A stretch of 64,000 nt of DNA from Saccharopolyspora thermophila (GCF_014646075.1 NZ_BMMT01000004.1:204200-268199); one strand, 5' to 3'. Positions 25,516 through 35,224 are shown, numbered from the stretch's first letter. The notes: generated by a model from the letters alone, not told the origin. Numbers and translations: made by a program.

Positions 25516-26355
25516 ATGAGCGAACACATCAGGGACGAGTGGCAGATCGGCAGCCTCGACGTCGACGAGTACCTGGCGCGCATCTCGCACCCGCGCGTCG
25601 AGCCTTCGTCGGCGGCGCTGCGCTCGCTGCACGAGGCGCACGTGCGGACCATCCCCTTCGAGAACGTCGATGCCGTCCTCGGTGCGCATCCCGGCCTGGA
25701 CCTGCCCGTCATCGCCGACAAGCTGGTGCGCCGCCGCCGCGGCGGCTACTGCTTCGAGCACGCCCTGCTCTTCGCGGCCGTGCTGGAGAACCTGGGCTTT
25801 GACGTGCAGCGCCGGATGGCGCGGACCCAGCCGCACCGGCCGGGCTACCGGACGCACATGATGCTGCGGGTGCGCGTGGACGGTGAGGATCACCTGGCCG
25901 ACGTCGGCTTCGGCGCCGGGATGCTCCGGCCGATGCCGCTGCGCGACGGCGTCGTGGTCGACCAGGCCGGGTGGAAGCACCGCCTGGTGCGCGATGGTGC
26001 ACTGTGGACGTTGGAGAAGGAGGGCGCGGGTGGCTGGGAGGCGCTGCACTCCTCCGACGAGATGCCGCAGCACTTGACCGACTACCTGGTGGCCAACCAC
26101 TTCATCGCCACCCACCCGAAGTCGCCGTTCAGCCGGAAGCTGGTGGTCATGCGGCTGGACCACGGGATCAGCCGTCGCCTGGTCGGTGACGAGCTCACCG
26201 TGGAGCACGCCGACGGACACGTCACGACAACGCGGATCACGCCCACGCAGCTCGACGACACCCTGCGACAGCTCGACGTGGTGCTGACCCCGGAGGAGCT
26301 GGCCGCGCTCCAGCGTCACCAAGAGTCCACTCTGGATCAGCTTGACTTTGAGTAA
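25516..26355 (+). CDS. nat: Arylamine N-acetyltransferase
   Basis: 279-residue cytoplasmic enzyme transferring acetyl from acetyl-CoA to arylamines. The Cys-His-Asp triad is intact: Cys79 in RRGGYCFEH, His114 in YRTHMML, Asp129 in LADVGFG; the N-terminal RTIPFENVD is also conserved. ATG at 25516. Next gene starts 55 bp after the stop, possibly the same transcript. In actinomycetes NATs also act on lipids, siderophore or ansamycin-type substrates; nothing here selects one. Confidence 0.95.
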   Translation: MSEHIRDEWQIGSLDVDEYLARISHPRVEPSSAALRSLHEAHVRTIPFENVDAVLGAHPGLDLPVIADKLVRRRRGGYCFEHALLFAAVLENLGFDVQRRMARTQPHRPGYRTHMMLRVRVDGEDHLADVGFGAGMLRPMPLRDGVVVDQAGWKHRLVRDGALWTLEKEGAGGWEALHSSDEMPQHLTDYLVANHFIATHPKSPFSRKLVVMRLDHGISRRLVGDELTVEHADGHVTTTRITPTQLDDTLRQLDVVLTPEELAALQRHQESTLDQLDFE

Positions 26356-26409
26356 TGTCGAAGTTTCAGGATGGTGGGACGACGGCACCCACTTGGAAGG
26401 AGAACGGCC

Positions 26410-26931
26410 ATGTCCGAGCGGGCCCTGCGGTTGGGCGTCATCGTCGGAAGCACCCGGGAGGGGCGCTACGGCCGGACGGTGGCCGACTGGTTCGCCGACC
26501 TCGCCCGCCAGCACCCCGAGCTGGACGTCGACGTCATCGACCTGGCCGAGTCCAGGCTGCCGCCGGTGCACCCGGCGCAGGACACACCACCGCTGCGAGA
26601 GTTCCGCGACCGGCTGGCCGCGGCCGACGTGTTCGCGGTGATCACCCCGGAGTACAACCACGGCTACCCGGCCTCGCTGAAGTTCGCCATCGACTCGGCC
26701 TACCAGGAGTGGCACACCAAGCCGGTCGGATTCGTCTGCTACGGCGGCATTTCCGGCGGACTGCGCGCGGTGGAGCAGCTGCGCCAGGTCTTCGCCGAAC
26801 TGCACGCCGTGACCGTGCGCGACACGGTCAGCTTCCACGGCGTGCACGAGTGCTTCGACGAGACCGGTATTCCGAAGGACAATGCGGTCCCGGCCGCGGC
26901 CAAGGTGCTGCTCGACCAGCTCGTGTGGTAG
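26410..26931 (+). CDS. NADPH-dependent FMN reductase / flavodoxin-fold oxidoreductase
   Basis: 173 residues with the FMN_red flavodoxin-like fold. The phosphate loop is GVIVGSTREGRYGRTVADW near the N-terminus, and the flavin-binding segment is ITPEYNHGYPASLKFAID, characteristic of the azoreductase/chromate-reductase subgroup. The ATG at 26410 has AAGGAG about 8 bases upstream; the frame extends farther but without a site. It follows nat closely. Quinone or azo reduction is inferred from family. Confidence 0.88.
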   Translation: MSERALRLGVIVGSTREGRYGRTVADWFADLARQHPELDVDVIDLAESRLPPVHPAQDTPPLREFRDRLAAADVFAVITPEYNHGYPASLKFAIDSAYQEWHTKPVGFVCYGGISGGLRAVEQLRQVFAELHAVTVRDTVSFHGVHECFDETGIPKDNAVPAAAKVLLDQLVW

Positions 26932-27021
26932 GCCCGGGCCACGTCGGAAGCCCGAGCGCGGCGTCCCTACCGCTGACGCAACACCGGTCGGTGTCGGTGT
27001 GGGTGGCTACGCTCGGACGTC

Positions 27022-27867
27022 ATGAGCGACCGTCGCCTGCTGCTGGTGCACGCCCACCCCGATGACGAGTCCACGGCCACCGGGGCCACCATGGCCCGTT
27101 ACTGCGCGGAGGGGGCCGCGGTGTCGTTGGTGACCTGCACCAGCGGCGAACTCGGCGAGGTCGTCGCCGACGACCTCGCGCACCTGCGCGGGAACCCGGA
27201 CGCGCTGGGCGAGCACCGGCGCCAGGAGATCCGCGAGGCGCTGGCCGAGCTGGGCGACGTCCGACACCACTGGCTGGGCGGCCCGGGCCGCTGGCGGGAC
27301 AGCGGCATGGCGGGGGAGGCGTCCAACGGTGCGGACGGCGCGTTCGCGGCCGCGGACCCGGTGGAGGTGACCCGCGCGATGGTGGCGGTGCTGCGGGCGG
27401 AACGACCACAGGTCGTGGTGACCTACGACGAGTTCGGCGGCTACGGCCACCCCGACCACATCGCCGCGCACCGCGCGGTCATGACGTCGCTGGACCCGGC
27501 GGCCGACCCGGACTACGCACCGGAGCTGGGCGAGCCGTGGCAGGTGGCGAAGGTGTACTGGACAGCCCTGCCGCGCTCGATCCTCAAGCAGGTCGAGGAG
27601 GCCGGGGTCGAGGGCTTCGAGCCGTACACGGTGCCGGACCAGGAGCTGACCGCGGTGCTGGACGGCCGCGCCTTCCACGCGGCCAAGCTGCGCGCGCTGC
27701 GGCGCCACCGCAGCCAGGTGAACCTGGACGACGGCGGGTTCTTCGCCTCGATCACGGCGCGCCCGGAGTTCGCCATCGAGCACTACCTGCTGGTCCGCGG
27801 CGACCGCGGCCCCGGTTCCGGCCCCTACGACTGGGAGTCGGACCTCTTCGCCGGCCTGGACGGCTGA
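27022..27867 (+). CDS. mshB: MshB: GlcNAc-inositol deacetylase of mycothiol synthesis
   Basis: 281 residues, LmbE/PIG-L family. Zinc-site motifs are AHPDDES (His12, Asp15) and GGYGHPDHIAAH (His143/His146). GGPGRWRDSGMAG matches MshB rather than the conjugate amidase Mca. It removes the acetyl group from GlcNAc-Ins to give GlcN-Ins, the third step to mycothiol. Its presence supports an actinomycete host. Single gene. Confidence 0.9.
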   Translation: MSDRRLLLVHAHPDDESTATGATMARYCAEGAAVSLVTCTSGELGEVVADDLAHLRGNPDALGEHRRQEIREALAELGDVRHHWLGGPGRWRDSGMAGEASNGADGAFAAADPVEVTRAMVAVLRAERPQVVVTYDEFGGYGHPDHIAAHRAVMTSLDPAADPDYAPELGEPWQVAKVYWTALPRSILKQVEEAGVEGFEPYTVPDQELTAVLDGRAFHAAKLRALRRHRSQVNLDDGGFFASITARPEFAIEHYLLVRGDRGPGSGPYDWESDLFAGLDG

Positions 27868-27951
27868 GCGGGTCTTCATGCTTGGCAGTGGTGGTGCGGG
27901 CAGCGGCTGCGCGCCCCGTCTGCGCGCGTCCTCGGTCAAACCGATCGCGCA

Positions 27952-28686
27952 CTAAGGGGTGTAGTCCCGGTAGGCGGCGACCAGTTGTGCCTCGGCGGCG
28001 TCGAAGTACTCGTCGAGCCGGTCGGCCGCCCGGTCCAGCTGGCCGTCGCTGATCAGGTCCGCGATCTCCCGGTTCAGCTCCAGATACGGCTCGTGGAACT
28101 CCCGCGGGCGCGACATCACGTGGAACGCCAGCCGCAGCTCGGCCAGCAGCTGGCGCATCGTCTCGTTCACCCGCGGGCTGGCGGCCAGCGCGGCCAGTGC
28201 CTCGTGGAAGCGCATGTTCGCGGTGCCGACGTCCCGCCAGCGCTCGGCCGCCGCGGCACGCTCGCCGTCACCGACCGCCCTGTCGACGGCCGCGACGAGC
28301 TCCGGCACCGACCGGTCGGCCCGGCGCACCGCGCTGGTCTCCAGCAGGCGGCGGATCCGGTAGAGGTCGATGACGTCCTCGGCGCTGAGCACGCGGACGA
28401 AGACCCCGCGGTGGAACTCGTGCACCAGCAGGCGTTCATGGACCAGCAGGCGGAACGCCTCGCGCAGCGTGTTGCGGGACACCGCCAGGGCGCGACCGGC
28501 GCTTTCCTCGGACAGCCGGGTGCCCGGGGCGAGCGCGCCGTCGATGATGCGCTGCCGGAGCACGTCGGCGACCCGTTCGGCTGTGCTGGTGCGGTCCAGC
28601 AGCGACCGGTCGGCCGCCAACAGGTCCACCCACGGGGCGGCGGTGGTCAATCGAGCTCCCCACGACGCGAGTTGATCGGGGCTCAA
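27952..28686 (-). CDS. GntR-family (FadR/FCD subfamily) repressor
   Basis: 244 residues: winged HTH at about 30-95 (VADVLRQRIIDGALAPGTRL, then SRNTLREAFRLLVHERLL) and an all-helical FCD ligand domain behind it with Arg/His metal-site candidates. Divergent from the 5-oxoprolinase operon and next to a perfect ATTGTT-C-AACAAT palindrome in its promoter, so it most likely controls that operon. Start is uncertain: TTG at 28686 gives this length; GTG at 28629 is an alternative. No strong ribosome-binding site for either. Confidence 0.85.
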   Translation of the reverse strand: MSPDQLASWGARLTTAAPWVDLLAADRSLLDRTSTAERVADVLRQRIIDGALAPGTRLSEESAGRALAVSRNTLREAFRLLVHERLLVHEFHRGVFVRVLSAEDVIDLYRIRRLLETSAVRRADRSVPELVAAVDRAVGDGERAAAAERWRDVGTANMRFHEALAALAASPRVNETMRQLLAELRLAFHVMSRPREFHEPYLELNREIADLISDGQLDRAADRLDEYFDAAEAQLVAAYRDYTP

Positions 28687-28714
28687 GTCTAACGAGGAAG
28701 TTCCACCGAGGGTA

Positions 28715-28744
28715 TTGCAGGATTGTTCAACAATTCACTATGTT
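28715..28744 (+). promoter_or_regulatory. Promoter and GntR operator of the oxoprolinase operon
   Basis: TTGCAG (28715-28720) and TATGTT (28739-28744) are separated by 18 bp and fit a housekeeping promoter. The perfect palindrome ATTGTT-C-AACAAT (28722-28734) fills the spacer. Such placement should block RNA polymerase when the FCD-type GntR protein binds. Confidence 0.65.
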
Positions 28745-28824
28745 GACCGGCGCCGCGGCCCACCGCTGCGGAAGTCGTCGTCCCACACCGGCCTCGACCC
28801 GGTGATCACGCTGATCGGAGTGCC

Positions 28825-30045
28825 ATGGCTCAGACGACCACGGCCAGAACCCCGTCCTCGGCGGCCCGGCGCAGCACGCTGCTGGGCGCCGTGTTCCTGA
28901 TGGCCACCAGCGCCATCGGCCCCGGCTTCATCACCCAGACCACCGAGTTCACCATCCAGCTCGGTGCCGCCTTCGCGTTCGCCATCGTGGTGTCGATCCT
29001 GGTCGACATCGCGGTGCAGCTGAACGTCTGGCGCGTCATCGGCGTCTCCGGCATGCGCGCCCAGGACCTGGGCAACCGCGTGCTGCCCGGCGTCGGCTAC
29101 GTGATGGCCGCGCTCGTCGTCTTCGGCGGGCTGGTGTTCAACGTCGGCAACGTCGCGGGCACCTCGCTGGGCCTGGACGCGATGCTGGGGCTGGACGCCA
29201 AGATCGGTGGCACCGTCTCGGCCGTCATCGCGATCGGCATCTTCCTCAGCAAGCGGGCCGGGGTGGCGATGGACCGCATCGTCGTGGTCCTCGGCGTGGT
29301 GATGATCGCGCTGACCGCCTTCGTGGCGTTCTCCTCCGCGCCGCCGGTCGGGCAGGCGCTGGTCCAGGCGGTGTGGCCGGGCGAGGTTGACTTCCTGGCC
29401 ATCACCACCCTGATCGGCGGCACCGTCGGCGGCTACATCACCTACGCCGGGGCGCACCGGCTGGTCGACGCCGGGGTGACCGGGCCCGACCGGGTCGTCG
29501 ATGTCAGCCGCAGCTCCGTGGTGTCCCTGCTGGTCACCGGTGTCATGCGGCTGGTGCTGTTCCTGGCCGTGCTCGGCGTGGTCGCCGGCGGCGTCACCCT
29601 GACGTCGGCCAACCCCGCGGCCGAGGCGTTCCAGCACGCGGCCGGGGAGGTGGGCCTGCGGCTGTTCGGCATGATCCTGTGGGCGGCCAGCATCACCTCG
29701 GTGGTCGGCGCCGCCTACACCTCGGTGTCGTTTCTGGTCACCTTCTCCGAGAGGCTGGCTCGCGCCCGCAACTGGCTGGTGGTGGGCTTCGTCGCGCTGT
29801 CCGCGGCGGTGTTCCTGCTGCTGGACCAGGCTCCGACCACGCTGCTGGTGCTCGCCGGGGCGCTCAACGGGCTGCTCCTGCCGGTCGGCTTCGGGGTGCT
29901 GATGTTCGTCGCGGTCCGCCGGCGCGACCTGCTCGGGGGATACCGGTACCCGTGGTGGCTGCTGATCGTGGGTGTGATCGCCTGGTTGCTGACCCTCTAC
30001 CTGGGTGCGAACTCGCTCAGCGGCATTGCCGCGCTGTGGAAGTGA
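28825..30045 (+). CDS. NRAMP-like transporter of the oxoprolinase operon
   Basis: 406-residue membrane protein with about 11 hydrophobic segments. The N-terminal [13 protein letters not shown] replaces the metal-binding DPGN of true NRAMP Mn/Fe transporters. This subgroup occurs next to pxpABC, and its substrate is therefore more likely 5-oxoproline or another organic acid than a metal (inference). ATG at 28825. First gene of an operon with pxpA, pxpB, pxpC and a DUF1445 gene. Confidence 0.85.
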   Translation: MAQTTTARTPSSAARRSTLLGAVFLMATSAIGPGFITQTTEFTIQLGAAFAFAIVVSILVDIAVQLNVWRVIGVSGMRAQDLGNRVLPGVGYVMAALVVFGGLVFNVGNVAGTSLGLDAMLGLDAKIGGTVSAVIAIGIFLSKRAGVAMDRIVVVLGVVMIALTAFVAFSSAPPVGQALVQAVWPGEVDFLAITTLIGGTVGGYITYAGAHRLVDAGVTGPDRVVDVSRSSVVSLLVTGVMRLVLFLAVLGVVAGGVTLTSANPAAEAFQHAAGEVGLRLFGMILWAASITSVVGAAYTSVSFLVTFSERLARARNWLVVGFVALSAAVFLLLDQAPTTLLVLAGALNGLLLPVGFGVLMFVAVRRRDLLGGYRYPWWLLIVGVIAWLLTLYLGANSLSGIAALWK

Positions 30046-30052
30046 GGTGGAC

Positions 30053-30814
30053 GTGGACCTCAACTCGGACCTTGCCGAAGGCTTCGGTCGCTGGGAGCTC
30101 AGCGACGACGAGGCGCTGCTGCGCATCGTCACCAGCGCGAACGTGGCCTGCGGCTACCACGCCGGGGACGCCACGGTGATCCGGCGGGCCTGCGAGCAGG
30201 CTGCCGAGCACGGCGTCGTGGTCGGCGCGCAGGTCAGCTACCGGGATCTGGCCGGGTTCGGCCGCCGGTTCATCGACGTGCCCCCGGCCGAGCTGACCAA
30301 CGACGTGGTTTACCAGATCGGCGCACTCGCCGCGTTCGCCCGCGTCGCGGGCACCGAGGTCGGCTACGTCAAGCCGCACGGCGCCCTCTACAACGCGATC
30401 GTGCACCACGCGGAGCAGGCCGCCGCGGTGGTGGCGGCGATCCGCAGCTACGACCCGTCGCTGGCGGTGCTCGGCCTGCCCGGGTCGCAGTGGCTGGAGC
30501 AGGCCGAGCAGGCCGGGTTGCGGGTGTTCCGCGAAGCCTTCGCCGACCGCGCCTACACCCCCGAGGGCACCCTGGTGCCGCGGCGCGAGCCCGGCGCGGT
30601 GCTGCACGACCCGGACGAGATCGCCGAGCGCTGCCTGAAGCTGGCGGCCGGCGAGCCGATCGAGGCCATCGACGGCACCGAGATCAAGATCGAGGCCGAC
30701 TCGATCTGCGTGCACGGCGACAGCCCCGGCGCGGTGGCCATCGCCGAGGCGGTGCGGAACCGGCTGGTGGCGGCCGGGGTGGAGCTGGCGCCGTTCGCCC
30801 GGCGAGGTGCGTGA
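30053..30814 (+). CDS. pxpA: 5-oxoprolinase subunit A (LamB/YcsF family)
   Basis: 253 residues. With PxpB and PxpC it hydrolyses 5-oxoproline to glutamate using ATP. Starts [14 protein letters not shown], the family N-terminus; GTG at 30053 is chosen over GTG at 30047 for that reason, and GAGG sits just upstream. [12 protein letters not shown] and VKPHGALYN are conserved active-site segments. Its stop overlaps pxpB's ATG (TGATG). Confidence 0.93.
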   Translation: MDLNSDLAEGFGRWELSDDEALLRIVTSANVACGYHAGDATVIRRACEQAAEHGVVVGAQVSYRDLAGFGRRFIDVPPAELTNDVVYQIGALAAFARVAGTEVGYVKPHGALYNAIVHHAEQAAAVVAAIRSYDPSLAVLGLPGSQWLEQAEQAGLRVFREAFADRAYTPEGTLVPRREPGAVLHDPDEIAERCLKLAAGEPIEAIDGTEIKIEADSICVHGDSPGAVAIAEAVRNRLVAAGVELAPFARRGA

Positions 30815-31425
30815 TGCGGTTCCTGCCCTGCGCCGACTCCGGTCTGCTCGTCGAACTGGCCGATCTCGACGCCGTGCAGGCGCTGTACGCGGTGCTCGCC
30901 GAAAACCCGCCGGACGGCGTCACGGACCTGGTCCCCGCGGCCCGCACGCTGCTGTTGCACCTCGATCCGCGGCGGGCCGACGTCCGGGCGATCGAGGCGG
31001 CGGTGCGGGCCGCCGAACCGCGCAACGGTTGGCGCACCGAAGGCGAACTGCTGGAGGTGCCGGTCGTCTACGACGGCGCGGACCTCGCCGAGGTCGCCAA
31101 GCTGACCGGGCTCACCGAACGCGAGGTGGTGCGGCAGCACACCAGTGCGGAGTGGACGGTGGCCTTCGGCGGTTTCGCGCCCGGTTTCGGCTACCTCTCC
31201 GGTGGGCCACCGGACCTGGTGGTGCCCCGGCGGACCGAGGCCCGGACGAAGGTGCCGCCCGGCTCGGTGGGGCTCGCGGGCGCGTTCAGCGGCATCTACC
31301 CGCGTGAGTCGCCCGGCGGGTGGCAGCTGATCGGCCGCACCGAGCTGGAGATCTGGCGGGTCGACCGCGATCCGCCGGCGCTGCTGCGACCGGGGGTGCG
31401 GGTGCGGTTCCAGGAGGTCGGATGA
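30814..31425 (+). CDS. pxpB: 5-oxoprolinase subunit B (allophanate hydrolase subunit 1 family)
   Basis: 203 residues of the KipI/AHS1 family. AFGGFAPGFGYLSG and the VPPGSVGLAGAFSGIYP segment form the active-site end, and an N-terminal domain opens RFLPCADSGLLVEL. Acts as a complex with PxpC. The ATG overlaps the pxpA stop, and its own stop overlaps pxpC (ATGA). Confidence 0.93.
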   Translation: MRFLPCADSGLLVELADLDAVQALYAVLAENPPDGVTDLVPAARTLLLHLDPRRADVRAIEAAVRAAEPRNGWRTEGELLEVPVVYDGADLAEVAKLTGLTEREVVRQHTSAEWTVAFGGFAPGFGYLSGGPPDLVVPRRTEARTKVPPGSVGLAGAFSGIYPRESPGGWQLIGRTELEIWRVDRDPPALLRPGVRVRFQEVG

Positions 31426-32297
31426 GCTGTCTGGAAGTGCTCGCCACCGGACCACTGTCGACGATCCAGGACCTGGGCCGCCCGGGGCTGGCCAACATCG
31501 GCGTGGGGCCCTCCGGCGCGGCCGACACCGGCGCGTTCCGGCTGGCCAACCGGCTGGTCGGCAACGACGAGGGCGCCGCGGCGGTGGAGGTCACTCTCGG
31601 TGGCCTGGCGGTCCGGGCGCACCGCGATCTGACCGTCGCGGTCACCGGCGCACCCTGTCCGATCACAGTGGACGGTCGCGCCGAGCCGACCAACGCCGTG
31701 CTGCGGATTCCGGCGGGCACGGAACTGCGGCTGGGCGTGCCGCCGCGGGGCCTGCGCAGCTACCTGGCCGTGCGCGGCGGGATCGCCGTGGAGCCGGTGC
31801 TGGGTTCCCGCGCCACCGACGTGCTCGCCGGGCTGGGGCCGGACCCGCTCGCGCCCGGCGCGCTCCTGCCGGTCGGGCCCGCGCCCGCGCGGTTCCCGCT
31901 GGTCGACGTGGCCCCGGTGGCGCCGTGCCCGGATGACGAGATCGTGCTGCGCGTCGAGCCCGGACCGCGCCACGACTGGTTCGCCGAGAGCGCGCTGACC
32001 ACACTGGTCAGCTGCCCCTACGAGGTGACCGCCGAGAGCAACCGGATCGGCATGCGGCTGGACGGTCCGGCGCTGGAGCGCTCCCGCACCGAGGAACTGC
32101 CCAGCGAGGGCATGGTCGCCGGTGCGCTCCAGGTGCCCCCGGCCGCGCGCCCCACCCTGTTCCTCGCCGACCACCCGGTGACCGGTGGGTACCCGGTGAT
32201 CGCCGTGGTTACCGCCGCGGACCTGGACAAGGCCGCCCAGGCCCGCCCCGGCCAGCGGATCCGCTTCCGCTTCACCAGGAGGAGTGCCGCCCGATGA
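31422..32297 (+). CDS. pxpC: 5-oxoprolinase subunit C (biotin-dependent carboxylase-like, AHS2 family)
   Basis: 291 residues, KipA/AHS2 fold. [20 protein letters not shown] and the cis-Pro-rich [15 protein letters not shown] are diagnostic, as are [14 protein letters not shown] and [16 protein letters not shown]. Forms the catalytic unit with PxpB. The ATG overlaps the pxpB stop. Confidence 0.93.
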   Translation: MSCLEVLATGPLSTIQDLGRPGLANIGVGPSGAADTGAFRLANRLVGNDEGAAAVEVTLGGLAVRAHRDLTVAVTGAPCPITVDGRAEPTNAVLRIPAGTELRLGVPPRGLRSYLAVRGGIAVEPVLGSRATDVLAGLGPDPLAPGALLPVGPAPARFPLVDVAPVAPCPDDEIVLRVEPGPRHDWFAESALTTLVSCPYEVTAESNRIGMRLDGPALERSRTEELPSEGMVAGALQVPPAARPTLFLADHPVTGGYPVIAVVTAADLDKAAQARPGQRIRFRFTRRSAAR

Positions 32298-33076
32298 CAC
32301 AGCCGCACGAGATGACCCCGGAGCAGGCCAGAGCCGCGTTCCGCGCCGGGCTCCGGGTCCCGACGTCCGGCTACAGCGCGGGCTGGACGCAGGCCAACCT
32401 GATCGCGCTGCCCCGCGAGTACGCCTACGACTTCCTGCTGTTCGCGCAGCGCAACCCGAAGTCCTGCCCGGTGCTGGACGTGACCGAGCCGGGGCAGACG
32501 AGCGCGTCGATCTTCGCCGGCGACCTGCGCACCGACCTGCCCGCCTACACCGTCTACCGGGACGGCGAGCTCGTCGAGGAGCGCACCGACGTCACCGACC
32601 TGTGGCGGGACGACCTGGTGTCGTTCCTGGTGGGCTGCAGCTTCACGTTCGAGGCGGCGCTGCTGGAGGCCGGTGTGCCGGTACGCCACGTCGAGGCGGG
32701 CCGCAACGTGCCGATGTACCGCACGAACCGGGAGTGCCGCCCGGCCGGTCGGCTGGCCGGGCCGCTGGTGGTGTCGATGCGCCCGGTCCCGGCGGAGCTG
32801 GTGTCGACGGCGGTGCGCGTGACGTCCCGCTACCCGGCGGTGCACGGGGCGCCGGTGCACATCGGAGAGCCGGCGGCGCTGGGCATCCGGGACCTCGCCG
32901 CGCCGGACTTCGGCGAGCCGGTGGAGGTCCGGCCCGGTGAGATCCCGGTGTTCTGGGCGTGCGGCGTCACGCCGCAGGCGGCGGTCATGCGCTCCAAGCC
33001 GCCGTTCGCGATCGGCCACGCTCCGGGCCACATGGCGATCACCGACGCCCGCGACAGCCGCTTCCTCGTGCCGTAG
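32294..33076 (+). CDS. DUF1445/UPF0317 putative hydro-lyase (D-glutamate cyclase family)
   Basis: 260 residues. Conserved motifs: [19 protein letters not shown], then [17 protein letters not shown] and [24 protein letters not shown], ending with [11 protein letters not shown]. Bacterial members are called putative hydro-lyases; the vertebrate relative converts D-glutamate to 5-oxo-D-proline. Its ATGA overlap with pxpC makes a role in 5-oxoproline or D-glutamate metabolism likely. Last gene of the operon, with a strong terminator downstream. Confidence 0.85.
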   Translation: MTQPHEMTPEQARAAFRAGLRVPTSGYSAGWTQANLIALPREYAYDFLLFAQRNPKSCPVLDVTEPGQTSASIFAGDLRTDLPAYTVYRDGELVEERTDVTDLWRDDLVSFLVGCSFTFEAALLEAGVPVRHVEAGRNVPMYRTNRECRPAGRLAGPLVVSMRPVPAELVSTAVRVTSRYPAVHGAPVHIGEPAALGIRDLAAPDFGEPVEVRPGEIPVFWACGVTPQAAVMRSKPPFAIGHAPGHMAITDARDSRFLVP

Positions 33077-33157
33077 CGCCCTGGTTCGCCCGGTGCGGCG
33101 TGCCGAGGCGTCGATCTGCGCCAGCCGCCGCAGCGGTGTGGGCCTGGCCCACCACTC

Positions 33158-33193
33158 GAAGACCCCCGCCGGTTTGAGAAGGCGGGGGTCTTC
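33158..33193 (+). terminator. Terminator of the oxoprolinase operon
   Basis: Perfect 13-bp stem GAAGACCCCCGCC (33158-33170) with complement at 33181-33193 and a 10-nt loop, 82 bp after the DUF1445 stop. Confidence 0.85.
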
Positions 33194-33683
33194 GCACGTG
33201 GCGGTCGATACGCCGGTCGCCTCTGCGGCGATAGGCGCGACGCGGCTCCAGCCGGACGGTATTCCGCGAAGGCAACAGTTGAGGCCCGGGGGACACGGGC
33301 GCATCGACCAACCTCTCCAACGGTCCGCCGTCCCACGGTGTTCCGGTTCGGGGTGTGAGCCATCCCTCACTTGATCGAGGCGTCGTCCCGGCGGAACCCT
33401 GCCCGGCTGCCGGGGCTCCGGTGCTCCCGGCCCACGGCAGAAATCGTCCAGGCGGACGGCGCGTCGGACAGCTCATCCACGGGATCACCGTCGGAGCACC
33501 TCACGCGGGGTTCTTCCGCTCGCGGACAACGCGCGTTCGCCTGCCGGAAAGGATTCCGTGAGGATTGTCGGAAAACGGTTTGCGGCGCGCCGAAAAGGGC
33601 CTTTGGTGAATGGGAACAACACTTTTGGACGAAACGCGGAACCGGCGGTGTTGATATTCCTGGAAAAAGGGGTACGGTGACCG
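33194..33683. other. Non-coding leader region upstream of manganese riboswitch
   Basis: No gene supported. The stretch from 33540 to 33670 is richer in A/T than its surroundings (GGAAAAC, AACACTTTTGG, GATATTCC) and probably holds the promoter for the riboswitch transcript. Confidence 0.5.
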
Positions 33684-33835
33684 GCGGAAAGAAGGGGAGT
33701 AGTCCGCAATATCGCGGTCGACATGCTGGTGCGTCGAATTCGCACCCGGTCGCGGAGCCCCGGCCATCGGGGTGGGCGAGACCTTCGGCAACCGGCAGTG
33801 CTGCCGGGCCGAGGTCATGCGCACCTGCGGCCCGG
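33684..33835 (+). promoter_or_regulatory. yybP-ykoY manganese riboswitch
   Basis: Diagnostic blocks are present in order: AAGGGGAGTAG at 33693-33702, then a variable arm, then GGGCGAGACCTTCGGC near 33775-33789 and GCCGAGGTC...GCGCACC at 33808-33825. The GAGACC and GCGCACC loops form the Mn2+ site of the class. It sits about 25 nt upstream of the UPF0016 gene, a classic target. Edges are approximate. Confidence 0.85.
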
Positions 33836-33859
33836 CTCGAGCGGAAAGGCGGACCTCGC

Positions 33860-34438
33860 GTGCTGGGCAGTCTTGCGGTCAGTTCGATGGCCATCTTCCT
33901 GGCCGAACTCGGGGACAAGTCGCAACTGATGGCGCTGACCTTCGCGACCCGCTACCGCGCGTGGCAGGTGCTGCTGGGCATCACCGTCGCCACCACCCTG
34001 GTGCACGCCGTGTCGGTGGCCCTCGGGTTCGGCCTGGGCGAGCTGCTCCCGACGGAGTGGATCGCGCTGATCGCCGGCGTGGCGTTCCTGGGGTTCGCCG
34101 CGTGGACGCTGCGCGGCGACCACCTGACCGAGGACGAGAAGCGGAAGGCCACCCGGCGCGCGGGATCCGCGGTGCTCGTGGTGACGGCCGCGTTCTTCCT
34201 CGCCGAGCTCGGCGACAAGACGATGCTGGCGACGGTCACCCTCGCCACGCACCACGACTGGCTGGGCACCTGGATCGGCTCGACGGTGGGCATGGTGCTG
34301 GCCGACGCGGTGGCGATCGGCGCGGGCCTGCTGCTCGGCAGGCACCTGCCGGAGAGGGTGATCCGCTACGGTGCCGCCGCGCTGTTCGCGGTCTTCGGCG
34401 GCTGGCTGGTGGTCGACTCGCTGATCGCCCAGCTGTGA
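33860..34438 (+). CDS. UPF0016/GDT1-family manganese exporter
   Basis: 192-residue membrane protein with six segments in two homologous halves. Each carries the signature ELGDK(S/T): AELGDKSQLMALT near residue 16 and AELGDKTMLATVT near 115. Family members move Mn2+ (or Ca2+) out of the cytosol. GTG at 33860 follows GAAAGGCGG. The Mn riboswitch immediately upstream supports Mn2+ efflux as its role. Confidence 0.9.
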   Translation: MLGSLAVSSMAIFLAELGDKSQLMALTFATRYRAWQVLLGITVATTLVHAVSVALGFGLGELLPTEWIALIAGVAFLGFAAWTLRGDHLTEDEKRKATRRAGSAVLVVTAAFFLAELGDKTMLATVTLATHHDWLGTWIGSTVGMVLADAVAIGAGLLLGRHLPERVIRYGAAALFAVFGGWLVVDSLIAQL

Positions 34439-34484
34439 CGCTGACCGGGTGCGGGACCGGGCCGCGGTGCCGCACCCGGCCGGA

Positions 34485-34871
34485 TCAGCACCTGTCGAAG
34501 GTCACCGACGGGGAGCGGTAGACGGCCCCGGTCGAGCTCCTCGTCTCGGTGTGCACCCGGACCTGGCCGCCGGTGGTGCAGGGAGCCTTCGCGGCCAGGT
34601 TGATCTCGGTGCCGCTCTGCACCAGCTCGCCGAGCACCTTCGCCGTCGCGTCCTGCTGCTCGAACATCAGGCGCACGGTCACCGTGGCGGTGTTCCGGCA
34701 ACCGATGCGGCCGCCGGTGGCGACGAGGGTGTTGCCCTCGCGCGTCGGCTGGTTGGCGAACAACGTGCAGATCGGCGCCTGCGGGCTGGCGGCGAGCGCC
34801 GGTGCGGTGGGCAGGACCGCGAAAGCGGCGAGGGCTGCTGCAGCGCTGAACAGAACGGGGGAGCGTCGCAT
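34485..34871 (-). CDS. Small secreted protein of unknown function
   Basis: 128 residues with a Sec signal peptide (MRRSPVLFSAAAALAAFAVL, cleavage after ALA near 28). The mature domain of about 100 residues has four cysteines (ICTLF, GCRN, PCTTG and the terminal DRC), probably two disulfides, and is beta-rich. ATG at 34871 with AAGAAGG upstream. I do not recognise the family; similar small secreted proteins are common in actinomycetes. Converges on the UPF0016 gene. Confidence 0.75.
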   Translation of the reverse strand: MRRSPVLFSAAAALAAFAVLPTAPALAASPQAPICTLFANQPTREGNTLVATGGRIGCRNTATVTVRLMFEQQDATAKVLGELVQSGTEINLAAKAPCTTGGQVRVHTETRSSTGAVYRSPSVTFDRC

Positions 34872-35224
34872 CCGATGCCTTCTTTCGTGGCAGAAGAATT
34901 GCTGACAGGGGTGCGAAAATTCGATCACCGGGCATGACGGCTGTCAATTTTCGGTAACCCGAATCCACCTTTTTTCACCCGAGGGGGTTCGGTTTCGCGT
35001 TGGAGTGGACGTTTCCCTCGAATGCGGTTCTCGGTGGTTCGGTCCGCGGCTCCGCGCACCGCGATCGCCGCCTCGCTCGGGCACACCCGCGGAGCCTGCC
35101 CACAGCCGCACGGCAGGCCGAGGCCGCGGTCACACTCGGGTGAGATCGGTGCGGCGAGGCAACCCGTGAGCGGGTTCGGGGGTGTTCGTCAGCAGGATGT
35201 TCAGCTGTGCCCGGGAGGAGCCCG
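34872..35224. other. Divergent intergenic region
   Basis: Between the secreted-protein gene (minus) and the saccharopine-dehydrogenase-like gene (plus). AT-richer patch at 34945-35000 (CAATTTTCGG, CCTTTTTTCACC) probably holds the minus-strand promoter. GGGAGGAG at 35214-35221 is the ribosome-binding site of the next gene. No gene seen. Confidence 0.5.
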
